From Litomosoides sigmodontis (taxonomy: Eukaryota; Nematoda; Chromadorea; Rhabditida; Onchocercidae): DNA of 64,000 bases. The stretch covers positions 6,676,983 through 6,740,982 of the forward strand of contig OY718807.1 in assembly GCA_963070105.1 (NCBI GenBank). Reading direction: 5' to 3'. Within the stretch, counting starts at the first letter, position 1. The number at the start of each line of letters is the position of its first letter. Made by a program: the position numbers and the translations under genes. The notes under the pieces are model-generated. The model worked only from the letters and a program-made list of their open reading frames with translations. It was not told where the DNA came from and searched no databases. Below are positions 12,801 through 60,125 of this stretch, in pieces.

Positions 12801-15086
12801 TCGCTAAATAGGACAAGTCCGCCAAACGTAACACACCAGTAGTGGTACTTTCATTTTGCCAACACCAGTCAATGCTTTTCGAGAGTGTGTGTTGATGATA
12901 GCGATGGGTGGAGGAACAAAAGCGCCATAATTTACCAGCAATGTAAACAACCGAAACGCTTCACTCACCAATGGCTGCTTCAATTTTTAAATTAAAACTT
13001 TTCACCACCGCACTTTTCACTTTAGATTATACAGGTCGCAACTGCGACTATTAGCAACATTCCATGTTCAGACTAAATTTTGAAATTTTCCTATCATTCC
13101 CATTCACTGCTATCATTGATTAGCCTCGCATTCATGACTACAGACATTTCGGCCGCATTGGAGGTGATATATTCCGAATCAAACAATCATACTTCTTTCA
13201 AATAATTTTGAAAATGGCAAGTTCCAGTTATCGTTTACGATGGATGAAGTTCATTATGTCATCAAACTAAAAGATGCAAATTTTCACTTACAATTTTTCA
13301 ATTTCTTTCTTTAGGCTATCAATTGGTTATCAATTGATATGTATGTTATCATTTGAATTGATGCAGTCAGACCTCAATGATATGTTTGCATATTTCATTG
13401 ACTAACACCTCTGATTAACCATCATTTTTCATGAATTATCATTGCTTCTCATGTTTAATTCACAGTAATATAGTTTTAACTGCAATTTTTAAAATTTCAT
13501 ACTTTGCTTGAAATAAGTAGTAGTAGTTTATTAATTTGCGGGCTGAATTTATGGCTTTACTGTTTAGTATATTTCTCAAGCAGTATACTTCCACAAAGGT
13601 TGATGTTCTTAAATGCCCATTGAACTACAACGCGTAATTTCAAAATTTTGTTCAAATTTGATATTAATTCTTTTGATATTACATTTGCTAGAAGCTAGAA
13701 GCATAAAGTACCGACAATTTTTTGAGAGGTGGCCAAAAAATTGATTTTTATATTTATTCATTTTATTGATGAAAGTTTTCGAATTTTGCATGTTTGCAAC
13801 AGAGGGAAAAAACCATTGTAAACAATTTGGAAATCAAAATTTTATTTAAATTTAGTCAAAGCATAGTTTGTTAAACGATGAGGAAGAGGAAATTCTAGCA
13901 TAAACAATCTTTTTTTGTTTGAAAATTTTTTTGAGTAGAAATTGAGCATACTTATTTGTAGTATATGTCACAATGTTTTGCGCTTAATGTTTGTAGAAAT
14001 TTCAAATGAATAATTTATTGCTTACAGAAACAGAAAAACTCAATGAATCATTCATCATTCAACGAATTTAGCTTTAATTTAGCTTAATTACCGTAACTTT
14101 CTTGTGCGGTAATTAAACTACACCAACCTCTGAGGACATAGATTGAAAATATTTTTTATCGATAGCATTACATTTCAAGTTTTCTTACGAAGTGAAAATT
14201 CTTACGCAATGAGTCGTGGTGCAGTAAAATGAAATTTATTTAAGCTACTTATTGAATATGTTGATAAATAGGTGATAAATCGGTGAAGAGAATGAGATTG
14301 CTAACAGCAAATAAGCCTTGGACGATGATGAGAAGGAATATCTAGCAAAAGTAGAAATAGATAAATATTAATTTAAAAATGAGAAATTTGAAAGCAAAAT
14401 TTGACGTTTGGTTTAACCGTGTTCAAATAATTGCAGCAAATTATTAGAAATTTTTGAGCTTATTGCTTTTTCAAATAAAAATTAAAGGGTTCTACTTTAA
14501 TTTAAGTAAGATAGGAAGGTAAAGTGAAGGATGATGGATCAAATATTATATATACGTATTATCATCCATCACATTAAATACATATTATCATTCATCATAT
14601 TAAATTTCATAAATTCAACGCAATATTTCAACAATCAAACAAATAACTGTCGCCCACTACTAAATCGATGTGTGGTAATGTAGCATATCAAAAAAAGAAT
14701 TAAATTCTATTAGCATACGCTGTTGTGCAGTAAGTGACCTTTAATCAAAATCTCAATAAATTGTTTATAATTATCGTGAAATTAGAAAGAAGTAGTCAGT
14801 GCGCAATAAATTTTAGTTGTCATATTACTACTCCTTTAATGAGTAAAAGCGAGAAAAATAGCTTTTGTTCATTGAAAGCAAAAACACAATCAATTCATGC
14901 AATTTTAATCGTCGAATTAAAAATTGATTTAAAGAAAAATGAAGATGAAAATTTAAGTTCAAACTGTTTGTTGAGTTCAAATTGTTGAAATTTCAAGCGA
15001 GCGATTAGCAATATTAATTTCAACGTTTCAAAATACACTCCCTGCGTTTTTTCACAATTCCATTCCCTTTTTCCTTCTCTGATTTT

Positions 15087-15112
15087 CTCTCTCTCTCTCT
15101 CTCGCTCTCTCG
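15087..15112. repeat. (CT)n microsatellite
   Basis: A run of CT dinucleotides broken by one CG step lies in the gene-free region. Its complement reads as an Arg-Glu repeat, which is not a real protein. Confidence 0.9.
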
Positions 15113-16548
15113 CTTCAAGCAAATGGAAAGAACAAACATTTTGATTTTTTTTTGTATTTCTCAAATTCTTTGTTAAACAACGTTTTTCAACATTTCTTGC
15201 AATATTCCTGCAATTCTTTTCGCATTTTTTTCAAAAAAAAAAAATTTTTTTTAAGTTGCAAGTGACACAGAGGCAGGCAGACAGACAGACACACAGTTGA
15301 TATAATACATATTTGCTATTTAAAATTTTAGAATTCATTGAAACGAGAAAAAACTCTCGGACGCTTGTAGGAATTAGTGATTTCTGAGAAATTCAATTCA
15401 TTTCGTTTTATTTACACAGCGATCGCTCACTCCTCAACAACACGTATCCCTCATAGGGCAGTGTGATCGTTTGTTTAGCTGCCAGCAAATCTACAGTTTA
15501 CGCAAACACTTCACCGATCACTTCAAAATACATGCATGACCTGTTGGATTAACAAAAAAAAACAGAAACAAAAACAAAGAATTCATTTCATTTTTGTGAA
15601 ATTATCCGAAGCAACCAGTTCGAGTGATTTCAAAAATTTCAAGACGCATTCTAAAATCATCAAACTATTTTACTTAGTATCATTGCAATGTTGAAATATT
15701 AATTTGTCGTTTATGAATTCAAGCGTTCATTGGGAGTTGTATACGGTATGCTTAGAAAAAAAAGTTGATACTGATATATTACATTAATTATCGTGTATTT
15801 AAGGATACAGGATAAAATTTATTAATTTTTTTTCAAAAAAATTGCTTGAAAATGAATTAACTGTTTGAATTTTGTGAAACAAACATTTCCCAAATTTGGA
15901 AATGAATTAGGCGAAAGAGTCCTAACAAACAACAAGTACTTGAATCGTTAGTTAGTGATAACGTTTCCAGTATATGTGATCAACAAAAGAATCACACGCA
16001 CATGCTGAGAATTTTGAATTCGATGAATGATTGCACAACAACGTGTGTGAGTCGGAGGTTGTTAGGACTCTCACTTCAGGTCATCGGTTTTTTGTCATTT
16101 CCTCCTGTACAGTTTGGCAGTAGTTTGCTATTTCTCACTGTTTTACAAACGAAAAGAAAATTCTTCCAGGTACACAAATTTTTTGAGCTTTAATTATTTC
16201 AAATTTAAATCAATTTATCTATCGAAGATCAAAAGGAGTACGATTGAAAAAGTAGCTGCGTTTCATGTTTGATATCAAGGTGTGTTTTAGAAGTACAAGT
16301 AGAATTAAATTTGACAAGCTTTCGTAGAAACTAAAATGATGAATGTTCAATAAATGTACATGTACAGCAGGCAGTGAATATAGCCTAGATTAAATTAATC
16401 TAAACCAGGTTTCATATATCCACTGACTTGGATTGACCCGATTTAAATTCATGGAAAGCAGTGGGAAATCAGAAAAAGAAGTTCGATGCACGGAGAAAGA
16501 AGGGCTATCGGTCAAGGGATTGTTATCTTTAATGTCCTATTTTCAACC

Positions 16549-16553
<5 letters not shown>

Positions 16554-16626
<73 letters not shown>
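16554..16626. repeat. (AT)n microsatellite, ~73 bp
   Basis: An uninterrupted AT dinucleotide run of about 36 copies. It is self-complementary and could form a cruciform. It produces a spurious Ile-Tyr repeat frame. Confidence 0.95.
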
Positions 16627-16627
<1 letters not shown>

Positions 16628-18509
16628 GCATGCTAAACTAGTATATATGAAGTTATCTGCTGCAATTAAAATCCTTGAAGTAATTTAAATCCTTAAAATA
16701 TGAATGATTATCGTGCAAGGAATTATCTGTTTACAATCTCTCATTATCAATAAAAGTCTTGCCGTTCCTTTAGGAACAGGTTATTAGAAATTATGGAATC
16801 ATTGAAGTTGCTTAAAAAATGACGGAACTAGGCTGAATTGTGTCTCAGGAACATTGCTAAGCTTGAAATTGGTCTAATTGAAGGCTTTTTAAGACTTAAA
16901 TTCACCTCTTCCACTTCGTCTTCCTGACTTTGTAACTCTCAGAGAATTATCGGATGACCGGTCGAATGAAATTTCAACCTTTAACTTCCCGCAACAGTTG
17001 CTATTTTTGCGATGAGGGAAAAGTGCGATCAGAAATAATCCGCCAAAGCACTTTCATATTTATGAGATCTTTTTGCAGAGCCTATCCAATGGTAGCCCTT
17101 CTTCTTCAGCAAAATCAAACAGCTAAATGAAATATGCCAAAAACTGATAATTATAAGTAAATAGCATTATCATTCCTTAATGCTTATTAAAAATTTGATC
17201 GGGAAAATTCATAATTCACAAACTTGAACAAATTGTTTTGTTGACAGTATCATTCCGATAATGATGTGATCACTGTCGTAGTTTCAGTTAAGAAGACTGA
17301 TAACGTCCGCTAGAATTTTTTTTTAGTTTTATTTGCACTGCATGATCTTTAAGAAACAATCGATCTGAGATATTTCATTTCACCTTGACCAGATCAATCA
17401 TAGAAATATCAAAATTTATGATCACTTTCATAATCAGTTACAATTGTTTTATACGAACAGATTGATTCCGCCGTACAGTTTCGCTACCGAAACATGCACT
17501 CGTCGTAATTTTGTTGAATACTGATGGATTAAGCCAATAATCAAATTATTAAATTTAACGAAGAATGATTGAGTCGTTAGCTTAGTGTATTTCTCATAAG
17601 TAATGTTTTTAATTTGTCCGTAATCTCTAGGTAAATTTTAAATTTTATTTTCAGACAAATTTCAAATTAGGCTTCATGTAAGGTAGTGAGATGAAAAGCA
17701 GACGAGCGATATTGTAATGAGCGGAATAAATTGTTGAATTGAATTTCGTAAAATTTGTGCAAATAAATAAGTTCGTTTATTTCTCACTGCAAATGAGCAT
17801 TAAATTTAAAAATTTTAATTTTTTCGAATATTTATACCAATTTAGTAGCCTGCCTTTTCACGACTAGTTTTTAAGAATTTATTCACAGGTCAATTACATC
17901 TTTTCATTAATTTACAAAGTAGCAAAAATGAAGAACGTACAAAGCAAGAAAATTAGGTTAATTGGTTTTTTTCCGTAAGTGTTCAAAGTTTGGTAGCGAT
18001 AAAATGAGAGTTCAGTGGAATAGCAATGATCGCACTAAAAATTATTTATTGAAATTGTTTATTTTTAGTGATTTGTTTTCAATAGCTCATGTCACATTTC
18101 AGCTGCAAACATTCGTAGGAATGAACTACACCGCCACATTTCATTTCTCATTAATTCGCTTTTTTTTCCTTTATAATATTAATCTTTCCAGCACTTTTCA
18201 GTTTTATCGCTGCAATATTCAGTTCAACATTTACTGACTAAAAGGGATAATCAAATCGCAGTTGTCAAATCATCTGATCGAAAATCTTGCAAACTATTTG
18301 ATTAATTCATTCATAATTGCTTGAACAGTCTCTGGAAAGTGTACAGTTGAAGGAAATCAATAATTCATGATGCATTCTCTGTGATGCAAATATCGCAATC
18401 TGTCCGGAAATGATTCCAAAAACGGAGGATTGATGAAAAGTAGGGATAGGATGAAGTATGAGCGCGTGCTACTGCTACTACTATCTCTCTCTTGCTGTGC
18501 TGTGCTCGC

Positions 18510-18510
<1 letters not shown>

Positions 18511-18537
<27 letters not shown>
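18511..18537. repeat. (GA)n microsatellite
   Basis: A perfect GA run of about 13 copies, preceded by a short TCTCTCT block at 18484-18492 that could pair with it. Confidence 0.9.
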
Positions 18538-18540
<3 letters not shown>

Positions 18541-21500
18541 GGATGGCCAGAATAAAATTTAGGGTGAAAACGATGTGTCCAACTAATGATGACCACTAAT
18601 TGTGCATTTCAACAAGTGAGAATGATGGAAGGTGTTGTGTGCACATATGTTGTAACAGTTTTCACGGTAATGCCACTACAATCTGCTACCACACATTCCA
18701 CTCCTTGAATTAATTACCTATTTGACTGTACTTCGATGCATACTCCTCCAGTAGCACTCAGTCTCTCACTTATCATATCAGTCGCACTCCTACGAGATTA
18801 CTTTAAGTATGGCGAAAGTATGCTGTGCACATGCACAACTATGCTTCTCATTAGCATATGCACAAATGCAATAATCAATGGATAGATAATCGAAATTTAA
18901 TTATTCATGCAAGCACTTCATTGTCATCCGATCACTGTCCGATAGTTTTAAACTTGCAGCTGCGATCATTCTAATTTCTTACTTTGCTCGGAGATGAGTG
19001 CTTGAACGAGCAATCGACCATTGGTTAAAAGTGAAGAGTGTTTGTATGCGAGTGATATAAATTGCTAAAAATATCAAAAATCATTCTTAAAAAATAATAT
19101 TTATCTATTTATTAACTTCATGGATTAATGCGGAAGCATTACTAGTAGAGATTTCATCTGTTGATGGGAAACAAATTGCCAATTGTTGTTGTTGATTGGC
19201 AATTTCTATTGATGCAAAATACTGAACAGCGAACACTGGAACAACTTTGTCTTTTAACACAGACAGGTCACTTCCTCATAATTAATTAGTGAATTGATTT
19301 TTTTTTTATATGATACGATCAAATGGAATGGTATGAAATTCGATATAAGTATGGTTGTATTCGATTATATTTGCTTACGGCATTTTCAACTTTATAACAT
19401 TTTTTTTTTGATCTCTTGAACGATTTGATTATGGTATTTTGAATTTGAATCTCAACTGAATAAATTACATTTGCAAAAGGAACACACACCTTTATTGCCA
19501 TGTAGTAAGCTCACCTGAGAAGTGCAATATAGTCCAACACAACCGTGCTTACCACATACTTTTTTGAAATATGGAAGTTTTAATATGTAAGCCTGGAAAT
19601 TAGACTATTAGCTTTGTAAAATTTACTAACTTACGGTTCATAGCAATATTGGCTGCAAATGGAAAACATTCACGAAGAGCTTATTTTCCCAAAACCTTTT
19701 TTTTTCCTTTTTGATGTCTTTCCATCGAAAAAAATACGACCGTATTCCCTTCTGCATTTTATCATCAATCTTATCAGTGAAATATTTCTGCGGAATTGTT
19801 CCAAACTCTCTTTCACTTATAAATTTACCATTTCCGTCCTTCATGGTGTATTGCTTCCGGAAGGAACGGCAATTGAAGTAAGTATTCAGTGAGTTAGTTT
19901 TCTAAGTTAGAGATAATCGTTCGCTGGAAGATTGCGCTTCTCAGAGAGAAAAAAAAAAAAAGAGTGTAAATTCATTCTCTGCAACGAATGGTAAAATTTC
20001 CCTCGGAACAGCACAGGTAATGTAGAAAGCAAAAGCAGTGAAGAGGAAACGATAATTTGCTTAGATAATAACGTCCATGGAAGAGGGAACATGTGGGATC
20101 TTTCAAGAGTGAAGTTGAATTCAAGTTTTCGGATGAATGAATTTACTTACCTCTGCTTCACACTACTTATTGTGCGTAAATATTCAAATTACCTTAGTAT
20201 GTGGTATCTGTATGATAACGAATTGAGTGGTCGTTGATTACCTCGACAACTTATGAATCAAGCAAATCCTCTTCCGTCGACACTATCAGTCAGCAACGTC
20301 GATCTGCTGGTGACACTTTGTTTTTCCTCGAACACTTTAGCAACGCATTAATCTTTGATGGCTTGAATTGCACTCATTAAATTTAATCTTTCAAACTCTC
20401 ATTTTCAATAAGCTGTCATGACAGGCAAAACAAAGATGAGTAATTTTGTTGAGGAGCAGAGCGTGCAATAAAAACCTCGTTGGATTTGATCTCATTAGTG
20501 ATTCAGCGCTTCAATGAAATTACACTGTTGTGAGAATTTCCATGATATAGGTCATGTTCGATTTCGAGTTCTCAGTTTAGGTGTTGCTCGATGAATTACG
20601 TCAACCATAATTAAAGAAGAATTGAGGACTTTTCGCTCTTCAACATTTAGGTCTTTGCGCATTCTTCCTCCCACTGATCAGGATGGGATAGATTGTTGAA
20701 CACTATCAGTACCGACCGTTACGTTGGTTTTACCAGAATCTAATGACACAAACCATACCCATAAACATACACCTACTCGTTCATCCACCCACACACACGC
20801 GCACACAGACACACATCTCATCTGTACTACGGCGTTCAGTGGTGACGAGCGCATTGAAGGTCCGGCAAAGATTGTTGCTGAAGTAATTTTTGGCAGTTTG
20901 TAAATTATGCAAAAGTTGACTTCTCTTTAAACTGTTTTTATTTTTCATAAATTAGTGCTTGTAGTTCAAAAATTAAAATAATTTTGCACTCGTTGGTTGA
21001 ATTCCTTTCACATCCATCTTGTTGGATGGGAAAAGAGAGTTCGCAATGACGTCGGTCAGCGAGGAGAAACATCGTCGAGAAGTTACCGACCGGACGAAGA
21101 GTTGCAAAACCTTTTCTTTTTTCTCTTATCTTTTACAGCGCAAGAGTGCTAGTTTGTTTAATTTTAACGTGTAATGTATGTGCTGAGGTCATTGAAAGTC
21201 CGCTCTATAACTTAATTAGAAGTAATAAGTTATCTATGGAGAGAACACAGTTCTCAACAGTAGCCAGAAATTTGTCAATTTTTGGAGTGAAAATTTCACT
21301 TCAAAATTGTTGAAATGTGATTTCTACTTTGTCTACAACAGCCATCAGGAAGGCAATGATCAGATAGATAATGCCACTTAGCGCAGAACTAAGTGTGCGA
21401 GACGAGATGGCCTTCCGACCATCGGCGATCGGCTGCGCAACCACCGCCAATCGTATTATTATTGTTTCTCCTCATCGTAACGGATAGATAGATAAAGGAA

Positions 21501-21708
21501 GAGAGTGGAAGGGAAGGAGAGGAAAAAGACTTGAGAAGGTGTAACAGAGACAATTTTATCTCTGAATCTTTGCAGGAAGAGAGGGAGAGAGAGAGAGAGG
21601 GAGAATATCTCTTGTATTGCTTCTGATGAAAATAACCATCTCAACATTATTTTTCTTCCGCTATCCCTCTTTTATTTATTCAATCATATCTTCCTTTTTC
21701 ATTTATTA

Positions 21709-21815
21709 TCGTTATCATTGCTATCGTTATCATTATTATCATTATCATTATCATTATCGCTTATTATTGTTATCGATTACTGTTATTGTTATTATTTATT
21801 GTTATTGTTAGCTAT
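21709..21815. repeat. Degenerate TTATCA/TTATTG hexamer-like repeat
   Basis: About 105 bp of interspersed TTATCA, TTATCG and TTATTG units, an imperfect pyrimidine/AT-rich simple repeat. It yields a Tyr/His-rich spurious frame. Confidence 0.85.
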
Positions 21816-21928
21816 TGTTACTATCACTCTTTCTGCCTGAGTTACTAGTATTTGTTGTCACTTTCAACTAGTTATTCCCATGCGTAGTACACTTTTGTCA
21901 TCAAAAATGCCATAACCCTTTGCTTCCC

Positions 21929-21965
21929 CTCTCTCTCTCTCTCTCCTCCTCCTCCTCCTCCTCTT
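21929..21965. repeat. (CT)n-(CTC)n compound microsatellite
   Basis: A CT run passes directly into a TCC/CTC triplet run. A second TCC-rich tract follows at 22142-22190. Both make this a polypyrimidine-rich stretch. Confidence 0.85.
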
Positions 21966-22141
21966 CCACCTCCCCCTCCTCTCTCCACCTCTCTACTCTC
22001 TGACTACATTGATACGACGACAACAATCGTCATCATCAAAATCACTTTCAACTGTCATCGTCGTCAACCTTCACGAACATCCCTGAGTCGTGGCGCTCAC
22101 TCAACCATATTTATGCAAATTACTTAACTTCATACTAAACA

Positions 22142-22190
22142 TTCTCCTCCGCCTCCTCCTCCTCCTCCCCCTCCTCTTCCTCCTCCTCCG
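22142..22190. repeat. (TCC)n polypyrimidine tract
   Basis: Imperfect TCC triplets almost free of purines. This kind of sequence can be unstable or form triplex DNA. Confidence 0.85.
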
Positions 22191-25100
22191 TTCATGTCTC
22201 CTTCCGTACTTACTTGCTGCTTGAAACTTTCGAACGCATCTCTCTTCCTACTAATTATTCTAGTTGCAAATTACTCTCAGAGTTTTTCCTCTGAGTAAAC
22301 AACGGTCTCATTCTTGTAGTAATTTCCTCTTCCAATTTACTATACTCTCTTTTTTCTCTTTCCTTTTATTTCCAAACTTTCAAATTATGTGAAATGGGAG
22401 TAAATTAGGGGGCGGGAGTTAGAGTGACCAGTGTTGTACTCGTACCATCTAATTGGGCACTAATAGTTTTAGTTTAGTAATGCTTGTTGTTCAGATGTGC
22501 TGTTGTTTCTTCGTGGCTATTATTTAGGACCATTGGTCACAGCTAATTCCTACGTGTCTCGTTTACCACATTCCATTCATTTGTCACTTAAATTATATAA
22601 TATTAATTGGTACATCCCGATATAAGTGTTTCTTTTTGCACTTCCAACGTATTAATTTTAATTGTTTAGAGATGATTGGTAGACAAATTTTCCTTTCGAC
22701 ACACACACACGCACGCACACACGCACCTGTATTGTTGACAGGAAGATGTCATTAATAAGTAAGCAATCTGTGAAATAGGATGAGCGTGTGTGGACAAGCT
22801 AACGGCGCATTCTGATACCACACTTACCTTAATAAGATTTTTAGTTATATGAAGAGGCAAGCGCACGCTCATGCAACTCTGCTTCGTCACTTTGTTTACA
22901 GTTAAATTCACGTATGAATAGGACGCTTGATCGTCGAACTCCTTCACTCATCGGTAATGCACTTGTTGATTACTATTGGAATTGTAATTGTAGACAGCGA
23001 AACGTCATCGTCATCATCATCATCATCCACTACGCTGCACAACTGTCAGTTGTAAAGTGTTCAAAAATTGCTTCAAAGAAATGTGTCATTGACTTCCGCT
23101 GTCTCCAAGTTGACAATGAAGTTTCACGTCGTCAAACTTCTACTACGATCACTCTTCACTTGTGCGGAATTTTGTCTGTTATATTCATTGCCGCATTATC
23201 AGTGCAATTGTTGTTATAATTACTCTGTGCAATGTTTCTTCACAATTTTTTGTGAATTCTGCTAGGAGCAACAATGAAAGTGGAGGAAGTGTTATTGCAA
23301 TTGCTTGGAGAATTAATACGTTTAGCCTAATATGTGTGAAGTGCACTCGTTGCGTACGTGAAGGAACAGTTGTTGCATGGAAATGAAAGAGTGTATGAAA
23401 TGAGCAGGGTGGTGATAAGTTGCACTCGATAATCACTATCATCTTGCCTATTATCATTACCTGAAAGACTGTTTTAAATGCACAGGTGAATGGTAATTAT
23501 TGTAGGAGATGAGTGAACATACATTCCATATCCATATTAGCACAATTTTTCACGTTAGCTAGGATGATAGGGAAGGAAGGGGATTGTCGGTCATTATATA
23601 AGTGACGCTTGTCAGTGCTACTAGATCATCACTAATTCAGGTCAGGACAAGTGACTTATCGCTCTCCAATTAGTGAGGTGGGAGGAAGTTCACAGTTCGG
23701 GAAGTTTTTACTTGCTCTTCTGCTTACTCTCACAACAAATTTGTGTTAGTGATCTGAAGTGTCAACAAATTTGTACGTGTCAATAAGGCTGTGCGGAGTG
23801 GTAGTTTGACGGAGGCAAATTCCTCCTGTCCTCGTACTTTCCGCCCGAAGTTTGTTTGAAATTCTTTTTCTGTGAATTTTTACTGCTAAATCATTCGGAA
23901 GATATCAGTTTCCTTTATGTTAACCGGTATTTCTTTATTTGTACTTCTCTTCGTGTCACATTCATTCATTTCTGAATGTATGAAATTCTTTGTTAGAGTT
24001 TCACCTCCTCAACACCATCTCCTACGCTCAAATAGCAATCAAGTAAATCATTGATTGAAATTGCTTACTTAAATTTGTTAACTTTTATCAAACATTTAAT
24101 CAATGATGGAAAATTGCACTAATTCCTTTTTGGATATATTTGTTTCGTTAAAATACAGAAAAAATGAGGTGTTTCTAAAGATTCACTGGAAAACTTAGCA
24201 TTTCATCATTTTTTTATTCATTTAAAAGTTCAATATTTCAATTATAATATTTTTTTAAATGGCTTCTTACAAAATGGAAAAGTTCATTCATCAATTCTCC
24301 AGTAGTTTCCTCCTATCTCTTCTCCTTTTTAAAAGTTTTATATTTCCACCTTTGCTACGATTCCCATCCTGCAGATGAATAAAAGCTTGATTCATGATGC
24401 TCTTCCATAATTCATCGCTATCCGGTCGATGTGCTTTGAAACGGTGTCGATCATTCATTTCTACGCTACCGGTTTCCCAATTTCAAAGGCATCCCGAAGC
24501 GAAACTTTTTATCACTTCAACAATGCCATATAAAATTCATGTTGTATTGTAGCTTTATTGCTCTCCGTAGAGTGACTTCATTGTTCGTAATTTTTCTGAA
24601 AGTTTTAACTTCTCTGAGTACAATGGCGCAATAATGGCCTTTGAAAGGATTGTTTGAATTTAGTTTCATCAAAAATATGCCACTTTATGACCAGTAATCA
24701 ATTTAAAATGATCACGTACTCTGATAATTTAAAAAAGGCAAAATAAAAATGAATCGATGTTTACATTAAATTTAACTCAAAACATCAAAAAACTTCACTT
24801 TCTAATAATCTAGTAAGCTGTTCTGCTTGACAGGGCCTTCTCGGACTTAAACAACAAACTTGTAAAAATTATTTTATGTGAAAAATTTTACCCATATGAA
24901 ATAGCTCCAATCGTAGGAAGTGGAAAGAACTAAAATGTAATGCTACGAGGGGCTTAACTTTTAAGTGATAGAAGCACAAGTGATCAATTTATTACTGAAT
25001 CGCACTGCTTTCAAATTACAACTTCTACACCCTTAATTACTATAGGTTCAAAAATCGTCGATTCAAATTATTCGTTTTAATTTTTTTCATCGTAACATTG

Positions 25101-25962
25101 GATTTTGCCAACTTCAATATTACTTCTTGTACCATCGGTGTTATAACTGTGCCTACATTGCTAATAAATTACCGAAATGATGATAAAATGAAGATTTTGA
25201 TGACGATATTTTGAAATCGAACTATATCGGACGCATACGTCATATTTCCGTGTAGCCGATCAGCTAGCATATTTATATCGGAATTTAGTAAGTGAGCAAT
25301 TGGAATTGTGTGCGTACTAATGTAATGTTAAATTTGTGCTTCACTGTTTCACTGCTAAAGTTCTGCACTTTTATCATTTCCAAAATTTTGCCTTTCTAAT
25401 CTTTGATGTAAATATGTTAAAACAATATGGCACGTTAAAGTAATCGTTAATTTCTATTTCCAACACCTGAGCTCTGCTACTGGAAAGGAATTCACAGCAT
25501 CTTTTACACCTGAAATCATCGTGATAAGCCTCTTTTACATTCACTTACTTAGAACTGATTGTGTAAACTTGAATTTAAATTCAAAAAACGTGCGTAGCAA
25601 TCGACTGAATTCGTTAGGAATGCGTTCGCTTGGAGCAACAACAAAATGCGATTTGCTGTCAGTTGTGAATGATTTATGAAGTTTTCATGTTTATCGGCAA
25701 CTTTTCAATCATTCACCATCTATCATTCATCAGACATTTTTTAATTCCTTAACAATAAGTTCCATTTTTGCGCTCATAAGCTTTCTAAATCAACAAATGT
25801 AAATAATTGGGAAAGTTGAAATTTAAGTAGTATGGAAGTGTGTTCCTCGATTTGACTTCTTTTTTTTTCCCCTTTCATCTGCAACGCATTCTTTGTATGT
25901 TAAGTGATATTTCAAATAGTGTTTGACAAGTGATAGAAATAAATTCCTTTCGTCATGCAACG

Positions 25963-26021
25963 CTTCCCTTCCCTTCCCTTCCTTTCCTTCCTTCCTTCCT
26001 TCCTTCCTTCCTTCCTTCCTT
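25963..26021. repeat. (CTTCC)n to (CTTC)n tandem repeat
   Basis: Pentamer CCCTT units give way to about nine tetramer TTCC units. It lies some 700 bases upstream of the filamin start codon. The complementary strand reads as a Lys-Glu-Gly-Arg repeat that is not a gene. Confidence 0.9.
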
Positions 26022-26684
26022 TCATCCACAGTTCAGGAATTCAAACTCGTGAAATGAATTGGAACATTTTTGGAGTGATGATGATGCTGCTGGTTGGTGA
26101 CTGAGTTAGTCATGCGATATAACACTCCGAAACTTCCTCCCCTCTCTCTTTCATTCTCTTTCCAGTTTTCTCTCTTGTTGTTTCAATAGCATTTAAACTG
26201 TGAAAAACGGGAATTTATTTCAAAAAATTCATTTTGAAATTGTAAAAATTAATAGAATTTTTTCTTTCATACGTTAGCTACTACTACTACTACCACCGCT
26301 TGTATTACTCTTATTTTCCACTCCTAATAGAAAATTATTTCTTTGAAATAATTGAAAAGAAAAATATGTATTTACTTACTTGTCCTATATCAACCACAAC
26401 ATTTGCATATCCTTTACTTTATTTTGCATTTTGTTTTTTAAAATTTTCTTGATAAAGTTGTATCATCAAAGAAAGTGTTAGTGATGAATTGTTTATTAAT
26501 GCTTGTGGTATTTTTGAGCGATATATTTTTTTTTTGAAATGTTTTGAAATTTTATTAGGCATTATAGGTTCGGATATTGCATCGACGATTGGGGCAAACA
26601 GTTGATATCAGCTATTGTTTTAAATTTAAAACATCAATATTATCAAAAGGCTCCAATCGAATAAAATTAAAAGAATTAAAATAG

Positions 26685-26739
26685 CAACAACAACAGGAAC
26701 AACAACAACAACAACAACGGCAACGAAAACGACGACGAT
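26685..26739 (+). promoter_or_regulatory. CAA/AAC-rich leader just before the filamin start codon
   Basis: AAC triplets (CAACAACAAC...) precede the ATG at 26740 and are open in the same frame back to a TAA at 26677. A possible acceptor TAG ends at 26684. The stretch could be a 5' UTR joined to an upstream or spliced-leader exon, or an Asn-rich N-terminal extension of the protein. The sequence alone cannot separate these. Confidence 0.4.
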
Positions 26740-59619
<32,880 letters not shown>

Positions 59620-59727
59620 TAATTTTAGAAAATGTTAGCTTGCCCTAAAATATTCTCTTCACCCATTCTTAATCATTGCATCTTCAATATTTTTCATAGC
59701 ATTCGTCGGTAGTGCATTGTGCATGTA

Positions 59728-59773
<46 letters not shown>

Positions 59774-60125
59774 TTTGAGGATTGCACTCTCTAAGAGAAT
59801 TTTTCTTGATTGAAAAAAAATTCTTTTTTAAGCAGTAATTATTGTGTGAATCTTGAGATTTTCCATTTTCTTCTTCAAATCTTTTAATGAAAATATTTTA
59901 TGAAATTTTCATCGTTCACTTTTATGATTCCTCTCTCTCATTTCTTATTGCTATAGTATAATTGTATTATTAAATAATCAGAAATTAATTAGAGAGTATT
60001 TTGGGAGGGTATATATGGATGAATAGATTGATACTTTTCATTGAAATAGAATGGACTTATTGCGAAGAAAGTTTATTTTACGAAATAATTTTACCACTGC
60101 TGTCGTTTGTATTTTCTGAAATAAA
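59620..60125 (+). terminator. Filamin 3' UTR with likely poly(A) signal
   Basis: About 500 bases follow the TGA. A canonical AATAAA lies at 60120-60125. The UTR contains a (GT)n run at 59732-59770. Confidence 0.5.
59732..59770. repeat. (GT)n microsatellite in the filamin 3' UTR
   Basis: About 19 perfect GT copies shortly after the stop codon. A UG run in a transcript can bind UG-recognising RNA-binding proteins (inference). Confidence 0.9.

Larger units (their letters stand above)
9895..26739. other. ~17 kb without a supported gene; microsatellite-rich intergenic or upstream regulatory DNA
   Basis: I found no open frame with convincing protein character or a phase-consistent exon chain on either strand. 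In particular, nothing resembles the calponin-homology exons that would complete the downstream filamin. The stretch has many short simple repeats, listed separately, and a perfect 18-bp palindrome CCCATTTCATGAAATGGG at 11083-11100. Somewhat GC-richer islands occur near 10780-10990, 20820-20880 and 21040-21100. It may hold distal promoters or enhancers of the filamin gene, or noncoding 5' exons; that is inference. Small, widely separated exons could be missed by eye. Confidence 0.5.
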